Assembly (NCBI GenBank): GCA_035498405.1
Contig: DATKAE010000044.1
Location: 1-64,000 of the forward strand
Length of the DNA stretch: 64,000 bases
From: DATBFU01 sp035498405
GTDB lineage: Bacteria > Acidobacteriota > Thermoanaerobaculia > UBA5066 > Gp7-AA6
Reading direction: 5' to 3'
Each line of letters starts with the position of its first letter. The first letter of the stretch is position 1. A model generated the notes under the pieces. It did no database searches. It had not been told where the DNA came from and saw only the letters and a list, made by a program, of their open reading frames with translations. This document shows, one piece after another, positions 35,215 to 43,476 of the stretch. The position numbers and the translations under genes are program-made.

Positions 35215-37635
35215 ATGAGCACCGCCTACACCACCGACTCGATCAAGCTCTTGAAGGGCCTGGAGGCCGTCCGCAAGCGGCCGGGGATGTACATCGGAGA
35301 TACCGACGACCTCTCGGGTCTCCACCACATGGTTTTCGAGCTCGTGGACAACTCGATCGACGAGGCGCAGGTCGGCTACTGCGACCACGTCTCGGTCGTG
35401 ATCCACCCGGACAATTCCGTGACCGTCGAGGACAACGGACGCGGCATCCCGGTCGGGATTCACAAGGAGCACAAGCGCGAGACGCTCGAGATCATCATGA
35501 CGGACCTCCACTCCGGAGGGAAGTTCGACGACAACTCCTACAAGGTCTCCGGAGGACTTCACGGAGTCGGCGTTTCGGTCGTCAACGCCCTGTCCCGCCG
35601 GCTCGAAGTCGAGGTGCGCCGCGAGGGCAAGGTTTGGCAGCAAGCCTACGAGAAGGGGCGGCCCGTCGCGCCGATCAAGGCGGTCGGCACCGCCAAGAAA
35701 ACGGGCACGAAAGTCACCTTCTGGCCCGATCCGGAGATCTTCTCGGTTCTGGAGTTTCACTTCGACAGCCTCTCGCAGCGCTTGCGCGAGCTCTCGTTCT
35801 TGAATCCCGGTGTGGCCATCTCGATCCGCGACGAGCGCACCGAGAAGAAGCACGACTTCGCCTATGAGGGCGGCATCCGTTCCTTCGTCGAGCACCTGAA
35901 CAAGACCAAGCAGCCGATCCACGACAAGGTCATCTACTTCCAGGAGATCAAGGGCGGCACCGGAGACCCCAAGCGCGACACGGACAAGGAGCGCGTCGAA
36001 GTGGCGCTCCAGTGGAACGAGGGGTACGCCGAGACGATCTTCACGTTCACCAACACCATCAACAATCGCGACGGCGGAACACACCTCGAGGGCTTCAAGA
36101 CGGCGCTCACACGCGCCATCCAGAAGTACGCGGACGCCAACGCCCTGACCAAGGCGCTCAAGGAAACCAGCCTCTCGGGCGACGATTGCCGGGAAGGGTT
36201 GACCGCCGTCGTCTCGGTGAAGGTGCGCGATCCGAAGTTCTCCTCGCAGACGAAGGACAAGCTGGTCTCCTCGGAGGTCAAGACCTGGGTGCAGCAGGTC
36301 GTTTACGAGAAGCTCGGCTCCTACCTCGAGGAGAACCCGCGGGTCGGGCGCAAGATCGTCGAGAAAATCGTCGAGTCGGCGCGGGCCCGAGAAGCCGCCC
36401 GGAAGGCGAGGGAGCTCGTTCGCCGCAAGGGCGCGCTCGATTCGGGGTCGCTTCCCGGAAAGCTCGCCGACTGCCAGGAGAAGAACCCGGCCTTCTCCGA
36501 GCTCTTCATCGTGGAAGGCGATTCGGCCGGCGGCTCGGCCAAGCAAGGGCGCGACCGGCGATCCCAGGCGATCCTGCCGCTGCGCGGCAAGATCTTGAAC
36601 GTCGAGAAGGCGCGGCTGGACAAGATGCTCGGGTTTGCCGAGATCCGCGCCCTGATCACCGCGCTCGGCACCGGCATCGGCGAGGACTTCGATGCGGAGA
36701 AGGCGCGCTACCACAAGATCGTGATCATGACGGACGCGGATGTGGACGGATCGCACATTCGGACGTTGCTCCTGACCTTCTTCTTCCGGCACATGTCCGC
36801 CTTGATCGAGAAGGGGTTTCTCTACATCGCGCAGCCGCCGCTCTTCAAAGTGGCCGAGGGCAAGAAGGAGACCTACCTGAAGGACGAGAAGGCGATGTCG
36901 AAGTTCCTTCTCGGGCGCATCGGGGACGACCGGTCGCTCGGCTCGGAGATGTCGGGAGCCTCGGTGTCGGGGGCGAAGCTCGTCGCGCTGCTCGAGAAGA
37001 TGGAGGAGTACCGCGACCACGTGGCGAAGTTGGGCTTGCGGGGCGTCCCGGAGGGACTGATCCGCGCGCTGCTCGACCGCGGGATGACCGGCAAGTCCGA
37101 CTTTGCGGAGAAGAAGAAGCTCGAGGATCTGGCGAAGGCCGCGCGCGCGTTTGACGCCGAGAAGGTGGCGGTCGCCGAGGACGAGGAGCACTCCGGCTGG
37201 GCGCTCGAGCTCGAGCGGCGCGTCAACGGGGTCCCGCGAAAGGTGCGCATCGACGCCGAGTTCATCGGAAGCTTCGAGTTCAAGCGCATCCGGGAAACGG
37301 CCAAGGCGATCGGCGCCTTCTTGGACGGTCCCTACGTCGTCGCGAAGAACGGCGAGCGGCAGACGCTGGCCACCCTCGGCGCGGTCGTGGACGCGATCTA
37401 TGAATCGGCCAAGAAGGGCCTGACCGTGTCGCGCTACAAGGGTCTCGGTGAAATGAACCCGGAGGAGCTCTGGGAGACCACGATGAACCCGGAGAGGCGG
37501 CGCCTGTTGCACGTCAACGTCGAGGACGCCGTCGAGGCCGATGAGATCTTCTCGATTCTGATGGGAGACGCCGTCGAGCCGCGGCGGGATTTCATCGAGA
37601 AGAACGCCCTGAACGTGAGAAATCTGGACATCTAG
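35215..37635 (+). CDS. gyrB: DNA gyrase subunit B
   Basis: 806 residues from ATG 35215. GHKL ATPase motifs: EAVRKRPGMYIGD, VDNSIDEA, DNGRGIPVGIH, GGLHGVGVSVVNALS. The TOPRIM domain has EGDSAGGSAKQGRDRR and DADVDGSHIRTLLL. Between the TOPRIM and C-terminal segments there is an insertion region of the long (E. coli-type, about 800 residue) GyrB. The C-terminal RYKGLGEMNPEELWETTM is intact. The gene follows recF with a 7-bp gap. Confidence 0.98.
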   Translation: MSTAYTTDSIKLLKGLEAVRKRPGMYIGDTDDLSGLHHMVFELVDNSIDEAQVGYCDHVSVVIHPDNSVTVEDNGRGIPVGIHKEHKRETLEIIMTDLHSGGKFDDNSYKVSGGLHGVGVSVVNALSRRLEVEVRREGKVWQQAYEKGRPVAPIKAVGTAKKTGTKVTFWPDPEIFSVLEFHFDSLSQRLRELSFLNPGVAISIRDERTEKKHDFAYEGGIRSFVEHLNKTKQPIHDKVIYFQEIKGGTGDPKRDTDKERVEVALQWNEGYAETIFTFTNTINNRDGGTHLEGFKTALTRAIQKYADANALTKALKETSLSGDDCREGLTAVVSVKVRDPKFSSQTKDKLVSSEVKTWVQQVVYEKLGSYLEENPRVGRKIVEKIVESARAREAARKARELVRRKGALDSGSLPGKLADCQEKNPAFSELFIVEGDSAGGSAKQGRDRRSQAILPLRGKILNVEKARLDKMLGFAEIRALITALGTGIGEDFDAEKARYHKIVIMTDADVDGSHIRTLLLTFFFRHMSALIEKGFLYIAQPPLFKVAEGKKETYLKDEKAMSKFLLGRIGDDRSLGSEMSGASVSGAKLVALLEKMEEYRDHVAKLGLRGVPEGLIRALLDRGMTGKSDFAEKKKLEDLAKAARAFDAEKVAVAEDEEHSGWALELERRVNGVPRKVRIDAEFIGSFEFKRIRETAKAIGAFLDGPYVVAKNGERQTLATLGAVVDAIYESAKKGLTVSRYKGLGEMNPEELWETTMNPERRRLLHVNVEDAVEADEIFSILMGDAVEPRRDFIEKNALNVRNLDI

Positions 37636-37645
37636 ACCCAAATTC

Positions 37646-37672
37646 GAATTTCGAAATCCGAATTTCGAAATT
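37646..37672. repeat. Palindromic AT-rich repeat pair between gyrB and gyrA
   Basis: GAATTTCGAAAT occurs twice (37646-37657 and 37660-37671). The second copy is part of the perfect palindrome AATTTCGAAATT (37661-37672). It fills almost the whole 42-bp gyrB-gyrA spacer. A related but degenerate hairpin occurs at 60508-60548. Confidence 0.7.
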
Positions 37673-37677
37673 GACCG

Positions 37678-40326
37678 ATGACGACCAACCTGCTCACACC
37701 CGAGGAAAAGATCCCGATCACGATCGAGGAGGAGGTTCGCCGCTCCTACCTCGATTACGCCATGTCGGTCATCATCGGGCGGGCGCTGCCCGACGTGCGC
37801 GACGGGTTGAAGCCTGTCCACCGCCGCTCCTTGTTCGCGATGTGGGAACAGGGCAACCTCCACAACAAGCCCTACAAGAAGTCCGCGCGCATCGTCGGAG
37901 ACGTGCTCGGCAAGTACCACCCGCACAACCCCGATGCCGTCTACGACACCATCGTGCGTATGGCCCAGGACTTCTCGATGCGCTACCCGCTGGTCGACGG
38001 GCAGGGCAACTTCGGCTCCGTGGACGGCGACAACGCGGCGGCGATGCGGTACACGGAGATCCGGCTGACGCGGCTCGCCGAGGAGATGATCGGCGACGAC
38101 ATCGAGAAGGAAACCGTCGACTGGAATCCGAACTACGACGGCTCGCTGCAGGAACCGACGGTGCTCCCCTCGAAGTTCCCGAACCTGCTCGTCAACGGAA
38201 GCTCCGGGATCGCCGTCGGTATGGCGACCAACATTCCGCCCCACAACCTGGGCGAGGTCGTCGACGCCGCAGTCGAGCTGATCCGCCATCCCGACGCCAC
38301 GGTCGGCCAGCTCATGAAGAAGCTCCCGGGCCCCGACTTCCCCACCGCCGGGTTCATCCACGGGGCTCAGGGCATCAAGGACGCCTACAAGGACGGCCGG
38401 GGCACGGTCCAGGTCCGCGCCCGCGCGATGGTGGAAAAGGCGGCCCGCGGAGACAAGGAATCCATCATCGTCACCGAGATCCCCTACCAGGTCAACAAGG
38501 CGAAGCTGATCGAGCGGATCGCGGATCTGGTCAACGACAAGAAGCTCGAGGGGATCGCGGACCTGCGCGACGAGTCGAACCGTGAGGGCATGCGGATCGT
38601 CGTCGAGCTGAAGCGCGGCGAGAACGCCCAGGTGATCCTGAACAAGCTCTTCGCCCTGACGCCGATGCAGTCCTCCTTCGGGATCATCTTCCTGGCGATC
38701 GTCGACAACCAGCCGCGCGTGCTCCCGCTGACGGAGCTGCTGCGCCACTTCGTCGATCACCGCAAGTCGGTCGTCATCCGCCGCACCCAGTACGACCTGA
38801 AGAAGGCCGAGGAACGGGCGCACCTGCTGCGGGGGCTGGCGCTCGCCCTGGCGAGCATCGACGCGGTCATCAAGATCATCCGGGCGTCGAAGGATCCCAA
38901 GGAGGCGCGCGACCGCCTCGTGGCCGAGGTCTCGATGACGCGCGCGGGCCTGGAGAAGTTCGTCGGCGGCTCGATGAGCCCGGCCGGCGAAAAGGGGAAG
39001 GGGACCGACGTCCTGAGGCTCGACGAAGTGCAGGCTCAGGCGATCCTCGACATGCGGCTGCAGCGCCTGACGGGGCTCGAGCGGGAAAAGATCGTCGCCG
39101 AGTTCAAGGAAGTCCTCGCCCTGATCGCGAAGCTCAAGGAGATCCTCGCCTCCGAGAAGCTCGTCCTGGACATCATCGTCGACGAGCTTCTGCAGGTGAA
39201 GAAGCAGTTCGGCGACGAGCGGCGCACCCAGATCGTGGCGGAAACCTCCGAGATCGACATCGAGGATCTGATCGTCGAGGAGGACATGGTGATCACCGTG
39301 TCCCGTGGCGGCTACATCAAACGCTCTCCCCTGTCTCTCTACCGCGCACAGCGGCGCGGCGGGAAGGGGCGGATCGGCGCCACGACCCGGGAAGAGGACG
39401 TCGTCGAGCACCTCTTCGTGGCCTCGACGCACGCCTTCATCCTCGCCTTCACGTCGATGGGCCGCATGCACTGGATCAAGGTTTACGACCTGCCGCAGCT
39501 CGGCCCGGCGACGCGCGGCAAGGCCATCGTGAACCTCCTGAACCTCGGTCCAAACGAGCGGATCGTCGCCATGGCGGCCACCAAGGACTTTCCCGAGGAC
39601 CGCTACCTCGTGTTCGCGACCCGAAACGGCCTGGTCAAGAAGACGGCGCTGTCCGCCTACGCGAACGTCCGCTCGGGCGGCATCATCGCGATCAACCTGG
39701 AGGACAAAGACGAGCTGCTTTCGGTGCGCATCACCGACGGCGAGCGGCAGATCTTCATCGGAACCCACCAGGGCCAGGGCATTCGGTTCTCGGAGAAGGA
39801 CGTCCGCCCGATGGGCCGGGACACGACCGGTGTGATCGGCGTGACGCTCAAGAAAGACAACGACTTTGCCGTCGAGATGGATGTCGTCGAGGAGAACGGG
39901 CACTTGCTCACCGTGACCGAGCTCGGCTATGGGAAGCGCTCGGAGGTCTCCGAGTACCGGTTTCAGGGCCGCGGCGGATCGGGCGTCATCAACATCAAGG
40001 TGACCGAGAAAAACGGCCCGGTCGTCGGGATCAAGTCGGTCTCGGACGCCGATCAGCTTCTCCTGATCACGCAGAGCGGAATGCTGATCCGCATCAAGGT
40101 CAAGGACATCCGTGAGACGGGCCGGGCGGCCCAGGGCGTTCGGTTAATCGATCTCGACCCGGGCGACCGGGTCGTGGCGGTCGCGAAGCTGGCCGAGCCC
40201 GACGAAACCGAAGAGGAGCCCCAGGCCGCGCTGCCGGCCTCCCTCGGGCAGAAGGAGAGCTCGAAGCCCCGAGGCGGCAGGCCCGGGACGCCTTTCCTCG
40301 GCGAGGACGAAGAGAACGAGGAGTAG
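37678..40326 (+). CDS. gyrA: DNA gyrase subunit A
   Basis: 882 residues. The N-terminal breakage-reunion domain has RALPDVRDGLKPVHRR, the catalytic Tyr in AAAMRYTEIRL and GIAVGMATNIPPHN. The C-terminal pinwheel has the GyrA box QRRGGKG (in RAQRRGGKGRIGA), which separates gyrase from topoisomerase IV. The C-terminus is acidic (GEDEENEE). It introduces negative supercoils together with GyrB. Confidence 0.98.
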   Translation: MTTNLLTPEEKIPITIEEEVRRSYLDYAMSVIIGRALPDVRDGLKPVHRRSLFAMWEQGNLHNKPYKKSARIVGDVLGKYHPHNPDAVYDTIVRMAQDFSMRYPLVDGQGNFGSVDGDNAAAMRYTEIRLTRLAEEMIGDDIEKETVDWNPNYDGSLQEPTVLPSKFPNLLVNGSSGIAVGMATNIPPHNLGEVVDAAVELIRHPDATVGQLMKKLPGPDFPTAGFIHGAQGIKDAYKDGRGTVQVRARAMVEKAARGDKESIIVTEIPYQVNKAKLIERIADLVNDKKLEGIADLRDESNREGMRIVVELKRGENAQVILNKLFALTPMQSSFGIIFLAIVDNQPRVLPLTELLRHFVDHRKSVVIRRTQYDLKKAEERAHLLRGLALALASIDAVIKIIRASKDPKEARDRLVAEVSMTRAGLEKFVGGSMSPAGEKGKGTDVLRLDEVQAQAILDMRLQRLTGLEREKIVAEFKEVLALIAKLKEILASEKLVLDIIVDELLQVKKQFGDERRTQIVAETSEIDIEDLIVEEDMVITVSRGGYIKRSPLSLYRAQRRGGKGRIGATTREEDVVEHLFVASTHAFILAFTSMGRMHWIKVYDLPQLGPATRGKAIVNLLNLGPNERIVAMAATKDFPEDRYLVFATRNGLVKKTALSAYANVRSGGIIAINLEDKDELLSVRITDGERQIFIGTHQGQGIRFSEKDVRPMGRDTTGVIGVTLKKDNDFAVEMDVVEENGHLLTVTELGYGKRSEVSEYRFQGRGGSGVINIKVTEKNGPVVGIKSVSDADQLLLITQSGMLIRIKVKDIRETGRAAQGVRLIDLDPGDRVVAVAKLAEPDETEEEPQAALPASLGQKESSKPRGGRPGTPFLGEDEENEE

Positions 40327-40453
40327 GGCCATCCGGGCGCCGGCGATCGGCTGGCGCCTCATCCCTTGTCGCGGTCGCGGATGCCGGGACGAAAGCCGTG
40401 CGGGAACGGACGGCGGAGCAACCGCGCCGCGGAAGCCGCGTAACCGCCTACCA

Positions 40454-42316
40454 GTGAGGAAGTCGACCCGTTTTTGCGCGGCGGCGGCCCTGGCCGGAGC
40501 CATTGTGCTCGGAGCACCGGGGGCTGCGGCGCCCGCCGCCACGCGGGCCGAGGCGATGTTTCGGGTCGACGCCTCGCATTCGGGCCTCTTTCCGGCAGCG
40601 GCGGGCCCGGCCCTCGAGGGCGTGAGGTGGAGTTTCCACACCCATGGCCCTGTCCGGGGCTCCCCGACGGTCGCCGACGGCATGGTCCTCGTCGGCAGCG
40701 GCGACGGAAACCTGTACGCGCTGGACGTCGCGACCGGCCGGGAGAGATGGCACGCAGGACTGGGCGGAGCCGTGGCGTCGGGGCCGGCCGTGGCCGGAGG
40801 CCTGGTCTTCGCGACGAGCCGCGAGCGGCGCGTCACGGCGTTGGAGCTCGAGACGGGGCGAGTGCGCTGGCAGTTCGAGGCCGGGGCCGATCGGGCTTTT
40901 GCCTGGTCCTGGGACTTCTGGCTCTCCTCTCCTTCGGTGTCCGGCGACCGCGTGTTCGTCGGGTCCGGAGACGGCAGCGTCTATGCCCTGAAGGCCTCGT
41001 CGGGCCAGAGGCTCTGGCAGTACGAGACAGGAGGGCGGGTGCGCTCCTCGCCGGCGGTCTCCGACGGTGTGGTCTATGTGGGCGGCATGGACGGCAAGCT
41101 CTACGCGCTGGACGCCGCGACAGGCAAGAGTCGCTGGATTTTCGAGACGGAGGGCGTTTCGATCGACTCCCGGAAGGCCGGGTTTGACCGAACCTCGATC
41201 GTGTCTTCTCCTTCGGTCTCGGGAGATCTCGTCTTCGTGGGCTCGCGGGACGCCCAACTCTACGCCGTCGAGCGCGCGACCGGGAAGGAGCGCTGGCGCT
41301 TTGGCCACAAGATCGACTATCTCGACGGCAATCCCGAAGTGAGCTGGGTGCTCGGCTCCCCCGCTCTGGCCGACGGTCTCGTTTTCACTGGCAGCTCCGA
41401 TGGCCGATTCTTCAACGCCGTGCGCGCGTCGACGGGCGAAGAGGTTTGGAGATTCAAGACTCCGAAAAATGTCCTGTCTTCGGCAGCGCTCGCTTCCGGA
41501 CAGGTCTTCTTCGGTTGCGAAGATGGCCACCTGTTCGCCCTGGATGCGAAGACGGGAGTGGAGCGATGGCGATTCCGCACGGCCGGAGCGGTCATTTCCT
41601 CGCCCGCGGTCGGGGCCGGCGCCGTCTACGTCGGCAGCGACGATGGCGTCGTCTACGCGATCGCCACGGGCCCGGAGCGCCCGGGGGCCCGCACTCGGCG
41701 CGCCGTGTTCTGGAAGGACAGCGGCGGGCACAAGTGGTTCAAAGGGGACGTGAATGTCAGGGACTACTTCCAGTCGGAGGGCTACGCGCTGCTGGATGAG
41801 GCCGGCCTCGTGCAGTTTCTCTCGGATTCGAGCGGGGCGTCGAGGTCGGTGGTCGTCGTGGCGGGGGATCAACTGCCCGCCGAGGCGGTCGCGGGCTCGC
41901 CCGACGCCTCGCTCTTGCGCCGATTCCTGGGTGCCGGAGGCCGGGTCGTCTGGCTCGGTCTGCCCCCGGACTGCTTCGAGCGCGACCCAAAGACGGGTCA
42001 GGCCATCCGATTCGACCCCGGGCGGACGACCCGCCTGCTCGGGGTTCGACACGAGCTCGGTAGCTTCGACTGGATGGGCGCGACGGCGACACCGGAGGGG
42101 CGACGGTGGGGGGTGACGGAATGGTACCTGGGCGGCTTCGCCGTGCCGCCGGCGGACGTGACGACGGTTCTCGCCCTGGATGAGTTCGGGTTGGCCAGCG
42201 GCTGGGTCAAGAGCTACGGAGGGCCGGCTGGCTCGGGGTTCGTTCGAGTTTGGGGGCGTGAAGAGTCGATTCCGGACCTCTCCTGGGTTCAGGCGGTGGC
42301 CGAGCACGCAGAGTAG
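40454..42316 (+). CDS. Exported PQQ-type beta-propeller protein with C-terminal Rossmann-like domain
   Basis: 620 residues. A signal peptide (about 1-27) is followed by at least seven PQQ/BamB-like blades at about 50-410, each with the pattern VYVGSxDGxLYALDAxTGxxRW. The remaining 200 residues are different: VVVVAGDQLP, LLRRFLGAGGRVVWLGLPPDCFE and DEFGLASGWVKSYG suggest a class I glutamine-amidotransferase-like fold of the type seen in carbohydrate or cell-surface proteins, without an obvious catalytic Cys-His pair. It is probably periplasmic. No pathway can be assigned. It lies 127 bp after gyrA. Confidence 0.85.
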   Translation: MRKSTRFCAAAALAGAIVLGAPGAAAPAATRAEAMFRVDASHSGLFPAAAGPALEGVRWSFHTHGPVRGSPTVADGMVLVGSGDGNLYALDVATGRERWHAGLGGAVASGPAVAGGLVFATSRERRVTALELETGRVRWQFEAGADRAFAWSWDFWLSSPSVSGDRVFVGSGDGSVYALKASSGQRLWQYETGGRVRSSPAVSDGVVYVGGMDGKLYALDAATGKSRWIFETEGVSIDSRKAGFDRTSIVSSPSVSGDLVFVGSRDAQLYAVERATGKERWRFGHKIDYLDGNPEVSWVLGSPALADGLVFTGSSDGRFFNAVRASTGEEVWRFKTPKNVLSSAALASGQVFFGCEDGHLFALDAKTGVERWRFRTAGAVISSPAVGAGAVYVGSDDGVVYAIATGPERPGARTRRAVFWKDSGGHKWFKGDVNVRDYFQSEGYALLDEAGLVQFLSDSSGASRSVVVVAGDQLPAEAVAGSPDASLLRRFLGAGGRVVWLGLPPDCFERDPKTGQAIRFDPGRTTRLLGVRHELGSFDWMGATATPEGRRWGVTEWYLGGFAVPPADVTTVLALDEFGLASGWVKSYGGPAGSGFVRVWGREESIPDLSWVQAVAEHAE

Positions 42317-42405
42317 GGTTCTCTTCGGGATTGGATCGGCCAGAGAGCCGGCGCATCGCAACCGGGCCGGCGCCCGATACCGCGTGTCATACAATCCGCC
42401 CCCCA

Positions 42406-43029
42406 ATGCGCTTCTTTCTCGACAGCGCCAATCTTGAGGATGCGAAAAGGGCCCGCGATTGGGGACTTCTCGATGGGGTTTGGCTCTCCCCCGCGGCGGC
42501 CGAGGCCGCCGGAATCGAGTACCGGCGAGCGGTCCGGGAGCTGTCTGCGCTGACGGACGGCCCGGTTTGCGTGGAGCCGGGGTCTGCCGACGCCAAGGGG
42601 ATGTACAAGGAAGCCAGAGAGCTCGCCAAGCTCGGCAAGGACATCGTGGTGCAGCTGCCGACGCGCCCGGAGGGCCTGCGCGTGGCTCGTCTTCTCGCTC
42701 AGGACCAAATCGCCGTTTGCGCCTCGGCCTGTTACTCGGCGGCCCAGGCTCTGATCGCCGCCAAGTCGAACGTGGCCTATGTCGCGCCCGCGGTCGGTCC
42801 ACTGGACGAGGTTGGCTCGATCGGCATGGACCTGGTCGAACAGGTGATCCGGATCTATGACAATTACGGGTTCCAGACCCAGATCTTGGTCGCGGCCTTG
42901 CGAAACCCGGTTCACGTGCTCGACGCGGCGGTCATGGGGGCAGACGTCGCGGCAATACCGCCAGCCGTTCTCGAGCAACTTTTCCGCCATCCGCTGGCCG
43001 ACGAGTTACTGGCGGGGAGGCGCGAGTGA
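42406..43029 (+). CDS. Transaldolase/fructose-6-phosphate aldolase-like protein without catalytic lysine
   Basis: 207 residues from ATG 42406 (MRFFLDSANL). The sequence follows the short transaldolase/FSA family closely along its length: Asp6 in FLDSANL, SAAQALIAAKSNVAYVAPAVGPLDEVG, IYDNYGFQTQILVAALRNPVHVL and GADVAAIPPAVLEQLFRHPL. The Schiff-base lysine of the family (VVKIP) is replaced by Gln83 (IVVQLP, codon CAG), and the TTNPS motif reads WLSPA. Normal aldol chemistry therefore looks impossible. It is translationally coupled (GTGA) to the DUF507 gene, so it is expressed and maintained. Confidence 0.85.
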   Translation: MRFFLDSANLEDAKRARDWGLLDGVWLSPAAAEAAGIEYRRAVRELSALTDGPVCVEPGSADAKGMYKEARELAKLGKDIVVQLPTRPEGLRVARLLAQDQIAVCASACYSAAQALIAAKSNVAYVAPAVGPLDEVGSIGMDLVEQVIRIYDNYGFQTQILVAALRNPVHVLDAAVMGADVAAIPPAVLEQLFRHPLADELLAGRRE

Positions 43030-43304
43030 AGCCCTCTTCTGACCGGCTGCTCTACCTGTCGCGCGTGATCACGCGCAAGCTGAAAGACAGTCATAACCTG
43101 ACTCAGCGGGGGGACGACGAAACGGTCCGGCGGGCGGTCATTCGGGTGCTCACGGAAAGCTACAAGGAGCTCGAATCGATCGAGGAGAAGGTCCAAGCGG
43201 CCCTTGCTAAACGCCGGAATGTCCTGCCGAAGGACCAGGAGTTCCTCTTCAACCAGAGGTTGGAGGAGGAGCTTCGAAAGCACGGGGCCTCAGAAACCCG
43301 GTAA
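43026..43304 (+). CDS. DUF507 family protein
   Basis: 92 residues from GTG 43026, overlapping the transaldolase-like stop by 4 bp. The charged helical sequence (DRLLYLSRVITRKL, then VRRAVIRVLTESYKELESIEEKV, then the C-terminal FNQRLEEELRKHGA) matches DUF507, whose function is unknown. The family is usually found in Acidobacteriota, Deltaproteobacteria and Aquificota, often as two adjacent copies. Only one copy is present here, and the transaldolase-like gene takes the neighbouring place. Confidence 0.85.
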   Translation: MKPSSDRLLYLSRVITRKLKDSHNLTQRGDDETVRRAVIRVLTESYKELESIEEKVQAALAKRRNVLPKDQEFLFNQRLEEELRKHGASETR

Positions 43305-43476
43305 GTCGCTGAGGTAAGGTCTCCGTCAAGCTCTACCGACTCCTGTATTTGACTGATAAATTATTACTCTACTGATAGATAGAAAATATCTACAGTAGAT
43401 TGGACCAACTCGCTAATCTGTGGCTTCGTACGGCGCTTGACCCAGGAGAAGCGGTCTAAGTACAATTGGCCTGTCG
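43305..43476 (+). promoter_or_regulatory. AT-rich spacer upstream of pdxR, with island D
   Basis: 172 bp without a gene. It contains ATAAATTAT (43356-43364) and a near-perfect inverted repeat, CTACTGATAGATA (43369-43381) and TATCTACAGTAG (43387-43398), with a 5-nt gap. It is the longest AT-rich tract in the window. It may hold the pdxR promoter/operator, a terminator for the upstream genes, or both. Confidence 0.55.

Noticed and set aside
35131..39903. 1590-codon minus-strand open frame opposite gyrB and gyrA
   Set aside because: It is entirely antisense to two certain genes and is explained by G/C-ending codons in a GC-rich genome; the sequence is low complexity (His/Asp/Val/Leu/Arg) and matches no family.
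40448..42802. 784-codon minus-strand open frame opposite the PQQ protein
   Set aside because: Antisense shadow of a clear propeller gene; Arg/Pro/Gly-rich and featureless.
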